Counted from the first letter of the stretch, positions 27,101-35,285 are shown. The stretch: 61,272 nucleotides of DNA from Desulfovibrio oxyclinae DSM 11498 (GCF_000375485.1 NZ_AQXE01000014.1:19197-80468); one strand, 5' to 3'. The notes: generated by a model from the sequence alone, not told the origin. Numbers and translations: made by a program.

Positions 27101-27218
27101 CGATTTTTTCGAATTCCGGAAGCAGAAACGCATGAAAAATAATGAAAGCGGACATCACTGTGGCCGCAAAGGTGCCCGCCAGAATCAGCAGGGTGGTGGA
27201 GCGAATGGTTGTGCGCAT
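24156..27218 (-). CDS. CHASE4-HAMP-PAS-PAS-GGDEF-EAL cyclic-di-GMP protein
   Basis: A 1020-residue membrane sensor. TM1 is at about 7-33. A periplasmic CHASE4 domain carries the signature DWAWWDDTYAFV. TM2 is at about 260-281, then HAMP (about 282-335), a PAS domain with a Cys-rich insert (C384, C389, C396, C410), a second PAS (about 455-575), GGDEF (about 585-745) and EAL (about 760-1010). The cyclase motif GGDEF is intact; the RxxD inhibitory site is absent (ESGD in its place). The EAL signature reads EGL (MEGLVRW). Other phosphodiesterase motifs (NLSA, EITE, DDFGTGYSSL, KIDRSF, AEGVET) are present, so both activities are possible. ATG at 27218 has GAGGT upstream; a GTG at 27236 is the alternative. 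Confidence 0.92.
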   Translation of the reverse strand: MRTTIRSTTLLILAGTFAATVMSAFIIFHAFLLPEFEKIERTQVHTNAVRAVKAIEHSVDSLQDLTRDWAWWDDTYAFVKDRNQAFLQSNLVPSTYTETNLQIVAFFTPKGQVIWGEGLADDDRSLVQIPWQLEAFMQQWAPKAAQDETGHLKGLLALGERIHMISIERIRTSDLSGPSRGWMLMSRLLDAAMLDRIAEQAQVNLSVSSPERVPRSEGATLTREGDLLKASTVVDDVLGRPVLGVSTTLPTRISETGYRTMYTLLGMLVVASFVLSGIAYRQFRVRVTDRIMNIRNQLATVAGDREGKRFIELRGNDEVTDLAQDMNTVIRELRAHETFQQELIDSMQVGVAMVSADTRTVVQVNRKATEMIGLAADDVLGVPCQKVICPQNNDDCPILDRGMSGEMRRCEIVTADGTRKHILKSVVPVTRHGATFLLESFVDITEQEKVRHELAESENLYRTIFMNTGTATILIDDDCTIVMANGEFCKLVEAPSEEVVVHSSRWMDFFHPDDAVWMLEYHNRRREDPNSAPRSYEARVLTSGGGIRNVELTVGMVPETSMSVASLLDITRRKAVENELAKKAYHDSVTNLPNRYYLMDELDRRIPEITGTKRVLGMFMLDIDEFKNINDTFGHAAGDTLLADVGSRLQQNLESGDLLVRLGGDEFGILSETELGRDGLSDKAVVLLDCFQTPFSVGGASIYLGASIGIAVAPEDGERTEDIVRSTDLAMYQSKQMGKNTFSFFTEALNQRSRDHLEIENALRHALDRDEMEVWYQPKVDVSDGTGRIIGMEGLVRWRRDGNLVPPGEFIPFAEKTGLIKSIDLFVMERACRDTLDWYRCTGIMRPVSINLSANHFMQEGLVEEVFGVLERTQLPPKLLTLEITETTLMKNFEAAASAMKQLTARGVVFSLDDFGTGYSSLYYLKRLPFSTLKIDRSFIWMLDSEDAEGRTFVRTIVTLARELGLNTVAEGVETPEQLKYLMAEGCNCIQGFLFSPPIPASEFSQKLDEDGFTLPQPEQ

Positions 27219-27441
27219 GTTTTTACCTCGGAACACGATATCAGGGTGTTCTCAAAAAACAAGCGGATTAGACAGGAGGGAGGCTGTGCTCCGGCGAAGC
27301 GGCAAACGGCTGCCGGAACAAGTTTTTGCTTCGGGTTGACGGAAGCTTACGGTTTGCAATAAATTCCGGGTTGAATGGACAACTCGAAACATGCGTCCGG
27401 GCCGGTTGTGGCTCGGAACTGGCCAACGCCCGGAGGATGAC

Positions 27442-28347
27442 ATGGCAATCGGCAAGCTCGGCATCATTGAAGCAATGGATATGATCCGCGAAGAGAAAGC
27501 GGTTTTGGTGGATGTGCTGGTCCCGGAACATTTCGAGCGGCGACACATTCCCGGCGCGGTGAATGCCTGCGTCTACGAGGTTGGTTTTCTTGCGCTCATG
27601 CAGAAGATCATTCCGGACAAAAATGCGGCGGTCCTGCTTTACGGTGCCGGTCCTGGATCGCTGGACTGCCTGGCCGCGGCCGAGAAGCTTGAACGGGCCG
27701 GATATGCCCATGTGTATTATTTCCCGGGCGGTTTGGAAGAGTGGCGCGAGGAAGGGTATCCGCTGGAAGGGTCGGCCGTGCGCGCCGTGGATCCGCCGCA
27801 TCCGGAGCTGGTGCTGGAGCAGCGGGTATACCCTGTGGCGGCTCGGGCGAGCGTGATCCGCTGGACCGGCCGAAGCGCCAACGGCTCGCATTACGGCCTG
27901 CTGCCGGTGAGCGCTGGGGAATTCGATGCCCGCAGCATGACCGGCGAATTCAAGCTGGACATGCTCGGGCTCAAGAACCTTGACCTTGAAGGGGACGAGC
28001 TTCACCCCGTGCTGGAAGAGCATCTGCATTCGGACGACTTCTTCTTCACGTCCCTTTTCCCTGACGCCGTGTTCCGCATCACCGGAATGCAGGCCATCCC
28101 CGACGCCCCGGCCACGCTGCCGAACTACCGTGTCATGGGCGACCTGACCATGTGCGGAGCCAGTCGTGACGTCTTTTTCGCAGCCCAACTCCGAAATGCG
28201 GCCGAGGGAGTATCCCTTCAGGGAAATCTCGACCTCGACCGCACCGAATGGGGCATCATCTATGGTTCGTCCCGCTTTTTCCAGCACCTTGGCTACCACG
28301 TGGTCTTTGACCTCATCAGCGTGGATTTCCGGATGCTGCTGGTCTGA
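27442..28347 (+). CDS. Rhodanese-like/YceI-like fusion protein
   Basis: A 301-residue protein with no signal peptide. Residues 1-110 have the rhodanese fold pattern (VLVDVLVPEHFERRHIPGAVNA, YYFPGGLEEWREEGYPLE). The active-site loop reads LLYGAGPGSLDC: the catalytic Cys is replaced by Gly, so sulfurtransferase activity is unlikely. Residues about 125-301 resemble the YceI lipid-binding barrel (SVIRWTGRSANGSHYGLL, FKLDMLGLKNLDL, SDDFFFTSLFPDAVFRI, VMGDLTMCGASRDV). YceI proteins are usually exported and bind isoprenoid-type lipids; this fusion is predicted cytoplasmic. CGGAGGA precedes the ATG at 27442. The two-domain call is good; the role is unknown. Confidence 0.8.
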   Translation: MAIGKLGIIEAMDMIREEKAVLVDVLVPEHFERRHIPGAVNACVYEVGFLALMQKIIPDKNAAVLLYGAGPGSLDCLAAAEKLERAGYAHVYYFPGGLEEWREEGYPLEGSAVRAVDPPHPELVLEQRVYPVAARASVIRWTGRSANGSHYGLLPVSAGEFDARSMTGEFKLDMLGLKNLDLEGDELHPVLEEHLHSDDFFFTSLFPDAVFRITGMQAIPDAPATLPNYRVMGDLTMCGASRDVFFAAQLRNAAEGVSLQGNLDLDRTEWGIIYGSSRFFQHLGYHVVFDLISVDFRMLLV

Positions 28348-28353
28348 CCGGAA

Positions 28354-28644
28354 TCAGGTGGCGAACTCCATGGCTTCGAAGATGGTGTCCTCGTCGTAGA
28401 GTTCCGGGTCCAGCTTGGAGACCGCCTCGAAGAACGCGTCCCAGCCCTTGACTTCGTCGATTTTCTTGTTGTCCACGAAAATCTTGAAGGTCAGGCCTTC
28501 GGGACATTTGGTCATGTTCAGCACCAGCTCGCCCTTGGGCGTGTGCTCTGTCCAGAAGGCGGACCACGACGTGCGGTCGCCTTCAGTCTTCTTGTACTTT
28601 TCGAAATAGGCGTCGAAGATGTCTTTGATTCGCTGCTTTTCCAT
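28354..28644 (-). CDS. Conserved-looking small hypothetical protein, 96 residues
   Basis: I do not recognise this gene. It encodes a 96-residue acidic, soluble protein beginning MEKQRIKDIFDAYFEKYKK, with a mixed middle (ELVLNMTKCPEGLTFKIFVDNKK) and an acidic helical end. There is a single Cys and no signal or membrane segment. GGAGGT lies directly upstream of the ATG at 28644, and codon use matches the neighbours, so it is very likely translated. It is convergent with the rhodanese/YceI gene, with 6 bases between stops. Confidence 0.7.
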   Translation of the reverse strand: MEKQRIKDIFDAYFEKYKKTEGDRTSWSAFWTEHTPKGELVLNMTKCPEGLTFKIFVDNKKIDEVKGWDAFFEAVSKLDPELYDEDTIFEAMEFAT

Positions 28645-28853
28645 GTAAATACCTCCACTTTCCATACTGCGGCAAATCCTGTCGCGATGCAAGGGACTGT
28701 TGCTTCCCGGGCGCATATCGGGTAGTTGCCGGATGGATGTCGCAAATGCGTTCGGGACGGGGAACGGTTTGCGTCGAGGACGGGGCGCACTGCTAGAGGG
28801 TGCGGCTTCGGTGCATGGCCTCGGGCGTATAAACGCATTATGTGAGGGGTTAC

Positions 28854-29585
28854 GTGAGCGAGAGGGAGATTCTGGGGGTCTACTCCCACAGTACGCGCTA
28901 TCAGTACAAGGTTGGTGAGCGCGGGTCCCGGTACCGCAACGGTACCTACTGGTTCGTCTGCAAACTGCACGACGAGGCCTATGAGGTGCAGCCGCTCAAT
29001 GCCAACAGTCTTCCCTCCGGTGTCCGCCGCATCGTGGACCGCGAGGAATTTCTCAAATACTACACTCCGGAACTGGACTACTACCAGCAACGGACCCTTC
29101 CCTGCATGGAGACCCTGTACCGCAAGGTGAAGCTCGGCAGGCGTTATTTCAACCTTGGCAAGCTCACGGACGCGGAGCGCGAATTCTGCGAGGTCGTGGT
29201 CATGCAGGAGGAAAACGTTGATGCCAACATCGGGCTTACCGACGTCTACTCGGAGCAGCGCGAATTCTCCAAACTGCGGGAAGTGCTGGATAGACTGTTG
29301 AACAATGACGAGGTCTTCCGCGAAGAGCAGCGCCACAAGTTCAACGAGTTCGGCATCAACCTGAGAAAACGCGAGTTCTACGACGACGCCATTCGCTTCT
29401 ATGTCAAGGCCATGGAGATCAATGGCGAGGACGACCACCTGCACTTCAACGCGGCCCGCGCGTGGTACGAGAAAGGCAAGCTCGAAGACTGCCGCGACCA
29501 TCTCAAGCAGGCCCTGAAGCTCAACCCGCGTTTCCCCGAAGCCGAGGCGTTTCTCGTGCTCGTCACCAAGAAGATGGGCTGCTAG
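28854..29585 (+). CDS. Tetratricopeptide repeat protein (Desulfovibrio type)
   Basis: A 243-residue cytoplasmic protein. The N-terminal 75 residues (SEREILGVYSHSTRYQYKVG, TYWFVCKLHDEAYEVQPLNAN) form a basic beta-rich segment that I associate with a TPR family common in Desulfovibrio. The rest has several TPR-like helix pairs (LGRRYFNLGKLTDAEREFCE, GINLRKREFYDDAIRFYVKA, ARAWYEKGKLEDCRDHLKQA). Probably a scaffold for protein-protein contacts; partner unknown. A GTG start at 28854 with GAGG upstream is preferred; GTG at 28842 is possible. Its stop overlaps the stop of the convergent hydrolase gene by 3 bases. Confidence 0.82.
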   Translation: MSEREILGVYSHSTRYQYKVGERGSRYRNGTYWFVCKLHDEAYEVQPLNANSLPSGVRRIVDREEFLKYYTPELDYYQQRTLPCMETLYRKVKLGRRYFNLGKLTDAEREFCEVVVMQEENVDANIGLTDVYSEQREFSKLREVLDRLLNNDEVFREEQRHKFNEFGINLRKREFYDDAIRFYVKAMEINGEDDHLHFNAARAWYEKGKLEDCRDHLKQALKLNPRFPEAEAFLVLVTKKMGC

Positions 29586-30283
29586 CGCTCCCGAAGCGTT
29601 TCGATCAGCGTTCCGGCGATCATGTCCTGTACCCGCGAGGCGGCGGGGGCCTCGAAGCAGTCGTTGCCCACGTCGGCGAATCCGTGCTCCACGTCGCGCA
29701 GCAGCACCATATCCCACTCGGCTCCGGCCGCGTTCATCTCTTCTTCAAAGTCCGATGCCTGTTTTTCGGGCACCACAGGGTCTTCGGCCACTCGCACCAC
29801 AAGCAGTTGCGCACGGATGTCTCCGGCCTGTGCCGGATGTGACGTGTCCAGATATCCGTAGATGCTCACGGCGCAGTCGATGGGCGCATCGGTGCGGGCC
29901 AACTCCAGTGCGGCTCCGCCGCCGAATGAGAATCCCAGCGCGCCGAGACGGCTTTCGTCCACCGCGGAATGCTGGGCGATCGCATCGAGGCAAGCTCTGG
30001 CCCGACGACGCATGAACGGCCTGTCGTCACGAAAGACGCGATGGGCCGTGGCTGCTTCGTCGCGCGTGGCGGGACGCAGTTCGGAGCCATAGAAATCCGC
30101 GGCCAGCACCGCGAATCCTTCGGCGGCAAGGGCGCGGGCATGGTCGAGGGTGGACTCTCCGAGGCCCGTGAACTCGTGAATCAGCAGCACGCCGGGAAAC
30201 GGGCCATCGCCGTCCGGCAGAACCAGAACGCTTTGCAGCCGCGTGCCGTCGTGTTCGTGCTCGAAATCCTGTTCCCGTATCAT
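29582..30283 (-). CDS. Dienelactone hydrolase-family protein
   Basis: A 233-residue alpha/beta hydrolase. The N-terminal PFPGVLLIHEFTGLGE oxyanion region, the nucleophile elbow GFSFGGG, an Asp in VAEDPVVP and a His in VEHGFAD give a complete triad. The nucleophile is Ser rather than the Cys of classical dienelactone hydrolases, so a general esterase role is likely. No signal peptide. Its ATG overlaps the stop of the sialidase-like gene (ATGA), so the two are translationally coupled. Confidence 0.85.
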   Translation of the reverse strand: MIREQDFEHEHDGTRLQSVLVLPDGDGPFPGVLLIHEFTGLGESTLDHARALAAEGFAVLAADFYGSELRPATRDEAATAHRVFRDDRPFMRRRARACLDAIAQHSAVDESRLGALGFSFGGGAALELARTDAPIDCAVSIYGYLDTSHPAQAGDIRAQLLVVRVAEDPVVPEKQASDFEEEMNAAGAEWDMVLLRDVEHGFADVGNDCFEAPAASRVQDMIAGTLIETLRER

Positions 30284-31812
30284 TTGAAATCATCCCTTGA
30301 AAAACGTGTACCCATGATTCGCGATGACAGGCCGGGAGCGTAATCCGGCTCTTCGCCCCCGCCGTGGTGATAGGCGCAGAAAAAGTCCCCGTCCGGGGTG
30401 ACGCACCAGCCCGAGTAGCCGAAATCCGCCCATGCCGCATGGCGGTCGTTTTTCAGCTCCAGCACGCTATCCCGCATCCAGCGGTCCGGCAGGCCCTGCG
30501 TGTGGTCCCACGTAAATTGATGTTCGCGCAGTTCGCGCGGTTCATTGACGTTCAGTTTCACGTCCCGCCAGACGCAGTCCACCTCGTTGTCTTCAAAGGG
30601 CAGGGGCGCGCCGACCATGATGCCGCGCGTCTCCGCGCCGTCGGGAGGCACGGTCATGGCGATGCGGTCGCGGTCGTTGACCGTCAGTTCGCAGACCCCG
30701 CCCGAGTAGCTCAGGCGGAAGTGGTTGAATTGCCCGGACTTCAGCGGCAGCACGTGCTCGCCTTCCGACTCGACGCGGTCCGGAAAGACGCGCCACCAGC
30801 AGCCAAGGCGCAGGCCGCAGCCGTTCTGCCCGGCACGGTCCACGCGCAGGGTGGCTTCAAGCTCGGCGGTGGCGGAGCGCGGATCGGTCATGGGCCGCAG
30901 GGCAAAGCGGGTGACATCGGGGCCAGGGCCGTTTCGCACGCGCATCCCCTCGGTGGTGAATTCCGGCGGCGACGCCTGCGATATTCTGCCGTGCACGCGG
31001 AAACCCGAAGTGAGTTCGTCCAGCTCGCCAAGCCATGCTGCGGTTCCCCAGTCCGGTCCCACGTTGCGGTAGGTCACCAGCAGCTTTCCGCCCGGGGTGA
31101 GTCCCAGCGTGGGCCGATGGCCGATGAGCGGAGTTGGGATCGGGTCGGACCATGTGTTGCCGCCGTCATCGCTCAGGCTCAGGTACATGGGCTCATAGAC
31201 CATGCTGTTTTCGCGCATGAGGCAGGCCAACCTGCCGTCGGGGAGCAGGCACAGGCTACCTTCGCACAGCACCAGATTGCGGTGGCGGGCAATGGGGGCG
31301 TGCATCTTCCACGTGGCACCCCGGTCATCGGAGCGGTAGAGCATCTGCTCCGTCGGCGCCTGCCGGATGGCAGGATGCGCCGCCTGTCCTCGGTGACAGT
31401 GGCCGGTGGTGAGCAGGGTCTCGGTGTCAAGGGCCAGCGGTCGGTCCAGCAGCCCGTGCCCGGTGATCTTCACGCGGTCGTCCGTCACCCAGTGCTCGCC
31501 TTCGTCCGTGGACCATGTGGCGTTGGGCGGCACGTCGTCCATGAGCAGAATCTGTCCGTCAGAGAGTGCGCTGAGGCGCGGGCAGTGGCTGCGGCGGGCG
31601 CGGATCATCCTCGGCCCGGACCATGTGCGGCCGCCGTCCTTGCTGCGCTGCTGCATGAGCCTGCGGCGGTTGCCCACGTGCCGATCATATTCATTGTAGA
31701 CCACGAGCAGGCTGCCGTCGTCCATGGTGCGCACGTCCGGAAAACAGAGGTAATGCCCCTGCCGATGGTCGATGACCACGTGGCGGGAAGCGTCGTCGGA
31801 AATGCTTGGCAC
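30280..31812 (-). CDS. Sialidase/BNR-repeat family protein
   Basis: A 510-residue protein with four Asp-box motifs: SKDGGRTWSGP, STDEGEHW, SDDRGATWK and SDDGGNTWSDP. These mark a six-bladed beta-propeller of the sialidase superfamily in the first 270 residues. Residues about 300-430 look like an inserted concanavalin-like/beta-sandwich domain (GCGLRLGCWW, FNHFRLSYSGG). There is no signal peptide, so it would act in the cytosol unless exported otherwise; the real substrate may not be sialic acid. GTG start with AAGGAG upstream. It lies 42 bases after the PaaK gene and overlaps the hydrolase gene. Confidence 0.78.
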   Translation of the reverse strand: MPSISDDASRHVVIDHRQGHYLCFPDVRTMDDGSLLVVYNEYDRHVGNRRRLMQQRSKDGGRTWSGPRMIRARRSHCPRLSALSDGQILLMDDVPPNATWSTDEGEHWVTDDRVKITGHGLLDRPLALDTETLLTTGHCHRGQAAHPAIRQAPTEQMLYRSDDRGATWKMHAPIARHRNLVLCEGSLCLLPDGRLACLMRENSMVYEPMYLSLSDDGGNTWSDPIPTPLIGHRPTLGLTPGGKLLVTYRNVGPDWGTAAWLGELDELTSGFRVHGRISQASPPEFTTEGMRVRNGPGPDVTRFALRPMTDPRSATAELEATLRVDRAGQNGCGLRLGCWWRVFPDRVESEGEHVLPLKSGQFNHFRLSYSGGVCELTVNDRDRIAMTVPPDGAETRGIMVGAPLPFEDNEVDCVWRDVKLNVNEPRELREHQFTWDHTQGLPDRWMRDSVLELKNDRHAAWADFGYSGWCVTPDGDFFCAYHHGGGEEPDYAPGLSSRIMGTRFSRDDFK

Positions 31813-31854
31813 GGCGTTCTCCTTGTGACCCCTCGGGGCGGGTCTGCGGTTGGA

Positions 31855-33147
31855 TCAGGTATCGGCCCTGTCGTCCTGCACGCGCTTGGTCTTGCCGAAA
31901 CTGCGTGGAAGCTCGCCGGGGTTGACGATCTGTACTTCGCTGCGAACGAGGATGTGCTTTCTGATCTCGTCGCCCACGGCCCGCGCCAGCGCCTGATCGC
32001 TGTCGGCGCTTTCCCCTGGCCTGCGTTCCACGCGCACGGCCATGTGGTCCAGCCCGTCGCGGCGGGTGAGCTGAATGAGGTATTCGGCGGAGACGCCGGG
32101 CACGTGTCCCAGCACTTCGGCGATCTGGCCGGGGTAGATGTTCACGCCGCGGAAGATGAACATGTCGTCCGAGCGGCCAAGAATTTTGTCGTGACGCGGC
32201 ATGGAAACGCCGCAGTCGCAAGTGCCGGGGATCAGGCGCGTCAGGTCGCGGGTGCGATAACGGATCAGCGGGGAGGCTTCCTTGGAAAGGGTGGTGACCA
32301 CCATCTCGCCCACTTCGCCCGGTGCCACGGGTTGCAGGGTGTTCGGGTCGAGAATCTCCAGAATGTAGATGTCCGCCCAGTAGTGGACGCCGTCGTGGGC
32401 GGGACAGTCCAGCCCCGCGCCCGGACCGTAAAGTTCGGTCATACCCGTGATGTCGAAGCTGTCTTCCAGTCCCAGCGCTTCGCCGAACTGCTTGCGCATC
32501 TTCTCGGAGTGCGCCTCGCCGCCGAAGATGGCCTTCTTGAGGGAGATGCGCTCCAGCAGGCCGTTCTTCTGCACTTCCTCGCCCATGAGCAGGGCCATGG
32601 AGGCCGTGGAACACAGGCAGGTGGGGCTTAGATCTTCCAGAATCTGAAGCTGGATTTCCAGCATCCCCGGGCCGATGGGCAGGGCCATGGCCCCGAAATG
32701 TTCACAGCCGAGCTGAAAACCGGCGCCGGCGGTCCAGAGCCCGTAGCCCACGCATATCTGTACACGATCCTCCACGGTCAGTCCGGCCAGCTCGTAGCAG
32801 CGGGCGAACATGTGCTTCCAGGTGTCGATGTCGCGCTGGGTGTAGCTGAGAATCTTGCGCTTGCCCGTGGTGCCGCTGGAGCCGTGGATGCGCACCACGT
32901 CCGCCTCGGGCACGGCCAGCAGCGGCAGGGGGTACCCCGCCTTGAGGTCCTCCGCCGTGGTGAAGGGCAGTTTGGTGATGTCGTCCAGGGAGGTGACGTC
33001 GCCCGGCTCCACTCCGGCCTCGCGCAGTTTCGCCTCGTAGAAGGGGCTGTTCTCGAACGAGTGCTTCACGGTCCACTGAAGCCCCCTGCTCTGGATGTCG
33101 GCGATTTCGTCTTGCGAAAGGTGCGGTATGAATCGATGCTCGGACAT
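31855..33147 (-). CDS. paaK: Phenylacetate-CoA ligase family protein
   Basis: A 430-residue adenylate-forming enzyme, the normal length for PaaK. The ATP-binding loop is HGSSGTTGKRK, and GMTELYGPGAG and YRTRDLTRLIPG are the A5 and A8-like motifs; the C-terminal GELPRSFGKTKRV is as in PaaK. It activates an aryl acid such as phenylacetate or indoleacetate with CoA. In anaerobes such ligases often act in aromatic amino acid degradation with indolepyruvate oxidoreductase, which is not seen in this window. GAGGGAG precedes the ATG at 33147; the longer frame lacks one. It heads a three-gene unit with the sialidase-like and hydrolase genes. Confidence 0.9.
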   Translation of the reverse strand: MSEHRFIPHLSQDEIADIQSRGLQWTVKHSFENSPFYEAKLREAGVEPGDVTSLDDITKLPFTTAEDLKAGYPLPLLAVPEADVVRIHGSSGTTGKRKILSYTQRDIDTWKHMFARCYELAGLTVEDRVQICVGYGLWTAGAGFQLGCEHFGAMALPIGPGMLEIQLQILEDLSPTCLCSTASMALLMGEEVQKNGLLERISLKKAIFGGEAHSEKMRKQFGEALGLEDSFDITGMTELYGPGAGLDCPAHDGVHYWADIYILEILDPNTLQPVAPGEVGEMVVTTLSKEASPLIRYRTRDLTRLIPGTCDCGVSMPRHDKILGRSDDMFIFRGVNIYPGQIAEVLGHVPGVSAEYLIQLTRRDGLDHMAVRVERRPGESADSDQALARAVGDEIRKHILVRSEVQIVNPGELPRSFGKTKRVQDDRADT

Positions 33148-33344
33148 GGTCTCCCTCGAATGATTCCGTGTGGACCCGGCTTGTGCGCGGGCTGGAAATG
33201 AAGTAGCCAAAATGGCGAGAACGTCCGGGAGCCGCGTGGTGGTCCCGGCGGTCGGAGGGGGCAGTGCGCAAAGCTTGCGGTATCGACTGCCCGCTACGCG
33301 CCATTCATGCATAATTCCGACGCATTCATCAAGTGGGAAGCCTC

Positions 33345-34109
33345 ATGCCGTCACCGGATGCCATACCCGAAACACTGTGGATCGCCCTGCCGTTCGCCAT
33401 GGTCGCAGGGCTGTTTCTCGGCAGTCTGTGCACCCTTTTCGTGCATCGCTACGTGGAGGAAAAGCCGCTGCTGTCGCCGTTTCGCTTCCCCATGCCGCTT
33501 CGCTGGCTCTTTTCGCCCGCTCCCGCTGGCAACCCGGAGCGGCCCCACGGACCGGCCATCGAGGTAACCTTTGTGCTCTGGGCGGCCGCGCTCTCACTCA
33601 AATTCGGGCTGTCGTGGTTCTGGCTGGCGAACATGGTTTTCGGCGCGCTGTTCATCTTCGGCAGCTTCGTGGACCTGCGAACGTTCATCCTGCCGGATCG
33701 CGTGACGCTCGGCGGTTTCGTGCTGGCGATCGCCTACAAGGCCATTGTCGGCCTGCATCTCGGCAATATCCTGATGCCGCTCAAACCCGCGCTTCTGGGT
33801 GCGGGGTTCGCCGCCGGACTGTTCTGGGTCATGCAGCGGGTCTACCGCATCGTGCGAAAAGAAGAAGGCCTCGGCACCGGCGACGTGAAGCTCATGCTGC
33901 CGGTGGGGGCGCTCGTGGGGCCGGCGGGGCTGCCATTCACCATTCTCGCCGCCGCGCTCGGCGCCATGGTCGGCAGTTTCATCTACATGCGACTGCCCGG
34001 TTCATCCGGCTTCAAGACCAGAATTCCCTTTGGCCCCTTCCTGTGTTTCGGTGCCATGCTTTACATCCTCGTGGGGGAAGCGGCCATGCGCTGGTACGTC
34101 TCCCTGTAG
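33345..34109 (+). CDS. A24-family prepilin peptidase-like protein
   Basis: A 254-residue polytopic membrane protein with about seven hydrophobic segments. The two catalytic Asp motifs of type IV prepilin peptidases are present: SFVDLRTFILPD and GLGTGDVKLM. The N-terminal cytoplasmic part (LGSLCTLFVHRYVEE) resembles the methylase-domain region of PilD, but the paired CxxC zinc motifs are absent, so N-methylation is doubtful. It cleaves prepilin-like leader peptides at the inner membrane. No pilus genes are nearby. The ATG at 33345 has only a weak GGGAAG upstream; GTG at 33333 is possible. Divergent from the PaaK gene. Confidence 0.85.
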   Translation: MPSPDAIPETLWIALPFAMVAGLFLGSLCTLFVHRYVEEKPLLSPFRFPMPLRWLFSPAPAGNPERPHGPAIEVTFVLWAAALSLKFGLSWFWLANMVFGALFIFGSFVDLRTFILPDRVTLGGFVLAIAYKAIVGLHLGNILMPLKPALLGAGFAAGLFWVMQRVYRIVRKEEGLGTGDVKLMLPVGALVGPAGLPFTILAAALGAMVGSFIYMRLPGSSGFKTRIPFGPFLCFGAMLYILVGEAAMRWYVSL

Positions 34110-34112
34110 CGA

Positions 34113-35285
34113 TCAATCTTCACCGAGAGCCTGTGCGCAGGCGTGCGCCGAGGCCCATGCCCACTGGAGATTGTAGCCGCCGAGCCGCCCCGTTACGTCC
34201 AGCACCTCGCCGATGAAATACAGTCCCGGCACCTTCCCGCATTCGAAAGTCTTGGAAGAAATTGCGTCCGTGTCCACTCCGCCCGCCGTGACTTCAGCCT
34301 TGGTGTAGCCTTCGGTTCGGCGTGGAAGCAGCTCGCGGCGGTGCAGCAGGTCGGCGGCCCGTGTCGCATCTTCTTTTGACAGTTCGGCCAGCGGCCTGCG
34401 TATCAGGGTGTCCGGCAGCAGGGCGACGCACCGCTTCGGCAGATGCTTTTCCAGCAGTTTCCCCAGCTTCATGGGACCGCGATTGTTCTCGACGAGTTCG
34501 GTAAGCTGTTGACCGGGAAGAAAATCCACAATGAGCGGGGCGCCAGGCTTCCAGTGCAGGGATGCCTGCATGGGAGCGGGGCCGGAGATGCCCTTGTGCG
34601 TGAACAGCAGGTCGTCGAGGTGGACGGTTCCGCCGGTCTCGATCCGTGCGGGAAGCGCGGTCCCGGCGAGTGAGCGGCACAGTTCGGCATCAGGAGCGGA
34701 GAGCTCGAATCCCACCAGCGCGGGGCGGGGCTTGATGACCTTCAGGCCGTACTGCCGGGCGATGTCGAATCCGAGACTGCTGGCTCCGGCCTGCGGCCAC
34801 GACGGTGCGCCAAGCGCCACCACGAGCTTCGAGGCGGTGTACTCCGCGCCCTTGAAGCGCACGGTGAACGGCCCTTCGCCGAAAACGGCGTCGATGCTGC
34901 CGTTGAGAACGATTTCGACCCCCGCCTTTTTGGCGCGGTCCACCAGTTCCCCGGCGAGCTTGCCGGCCTTTTCCACGCAGAAAAGCTGCCCTGCGGTCTT
35001 TTCCTCGTAGCTTAGCCCGCATTCCGAGAAAAAGGCCACCACATCCCACGGCGTGTGGCGGGCCAGCGCGGATTTGCAGAAGTGCGGGTTGGCGCAGAGG
35101 TAGTCCTCCGGGCCGGTCTCCAGATTGGTGAAGTTGCAGCGGCCGCCGCCCGAAACGCGGACCTTCATGGCGGGCTTCTGCCCATGGTCGAGCACGGTGA
35201 CGCTCTGACCCGAGCGGGCCGCGTGGATGGCGCAATACAGGCCGGATGCCCCGGCTCCGAGGATGATGACGTCGCTTTCTGGCAT
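34113..35285 (-). CDS. HI0933/YhiN-family FAD-dependent oxidoreductase
   Basis: A 390-residue flavoprotein. The N-terminal FAD motif is GAGASGLYCA, followed by MKVRVSGGGRCNFTN, the signature of the HI0933 (YhiN) family. The central insertion domain contains FTHKGISGPA, and the C-terminal GEVLDVTGRLGGYNLQWAWASG-like segment completes the FAD site. The physiological reaction of this widespread family is not known. No binding site is obvious before the ATG at 35285. Convergent with the prepilin peptidase gene, 3 bases between stops. Confidence 0.9.
   Translation of the reverse strand: MPESDVIILGAGASGLYCAIHAARSGQSVTVLDHGQKPAMKVRVSGGGRCNFTNLETGPEDYLCANPHFCKSALARHTPWDVVAFFSECGLSYEEKTAGQLFCVEKAGKLAGELVDRAKKAGVEIVLNGSIDAVFGEGPFTVRFKGAEYTASKLVVALGAPSWPQAGASSLGFDIARQYGLKVIKPRPALVGFELSAPDAELCRSLAGTALPARIETGGTVHLDDLLFTHKGISGPAPMQASLHWKPGAPLIVDFLPGQQLTELVENNRGPMKLGKLLEKHLPKRCVALLPDTLIRRPLAELSKEDATRAADLLHRRELLPRRTEGYTKAEVTAGGVDTDAISSKTFECGKVPGLYFIGEVLDVTGRLGGYNLQWAWASAHACAQALGED

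Noticed and set aside
30364..32631. 755-codon open frame on the plus strand
   Set aside because: Antisense to the sialidase-like and PaaK genes, which carry complete family motifs.
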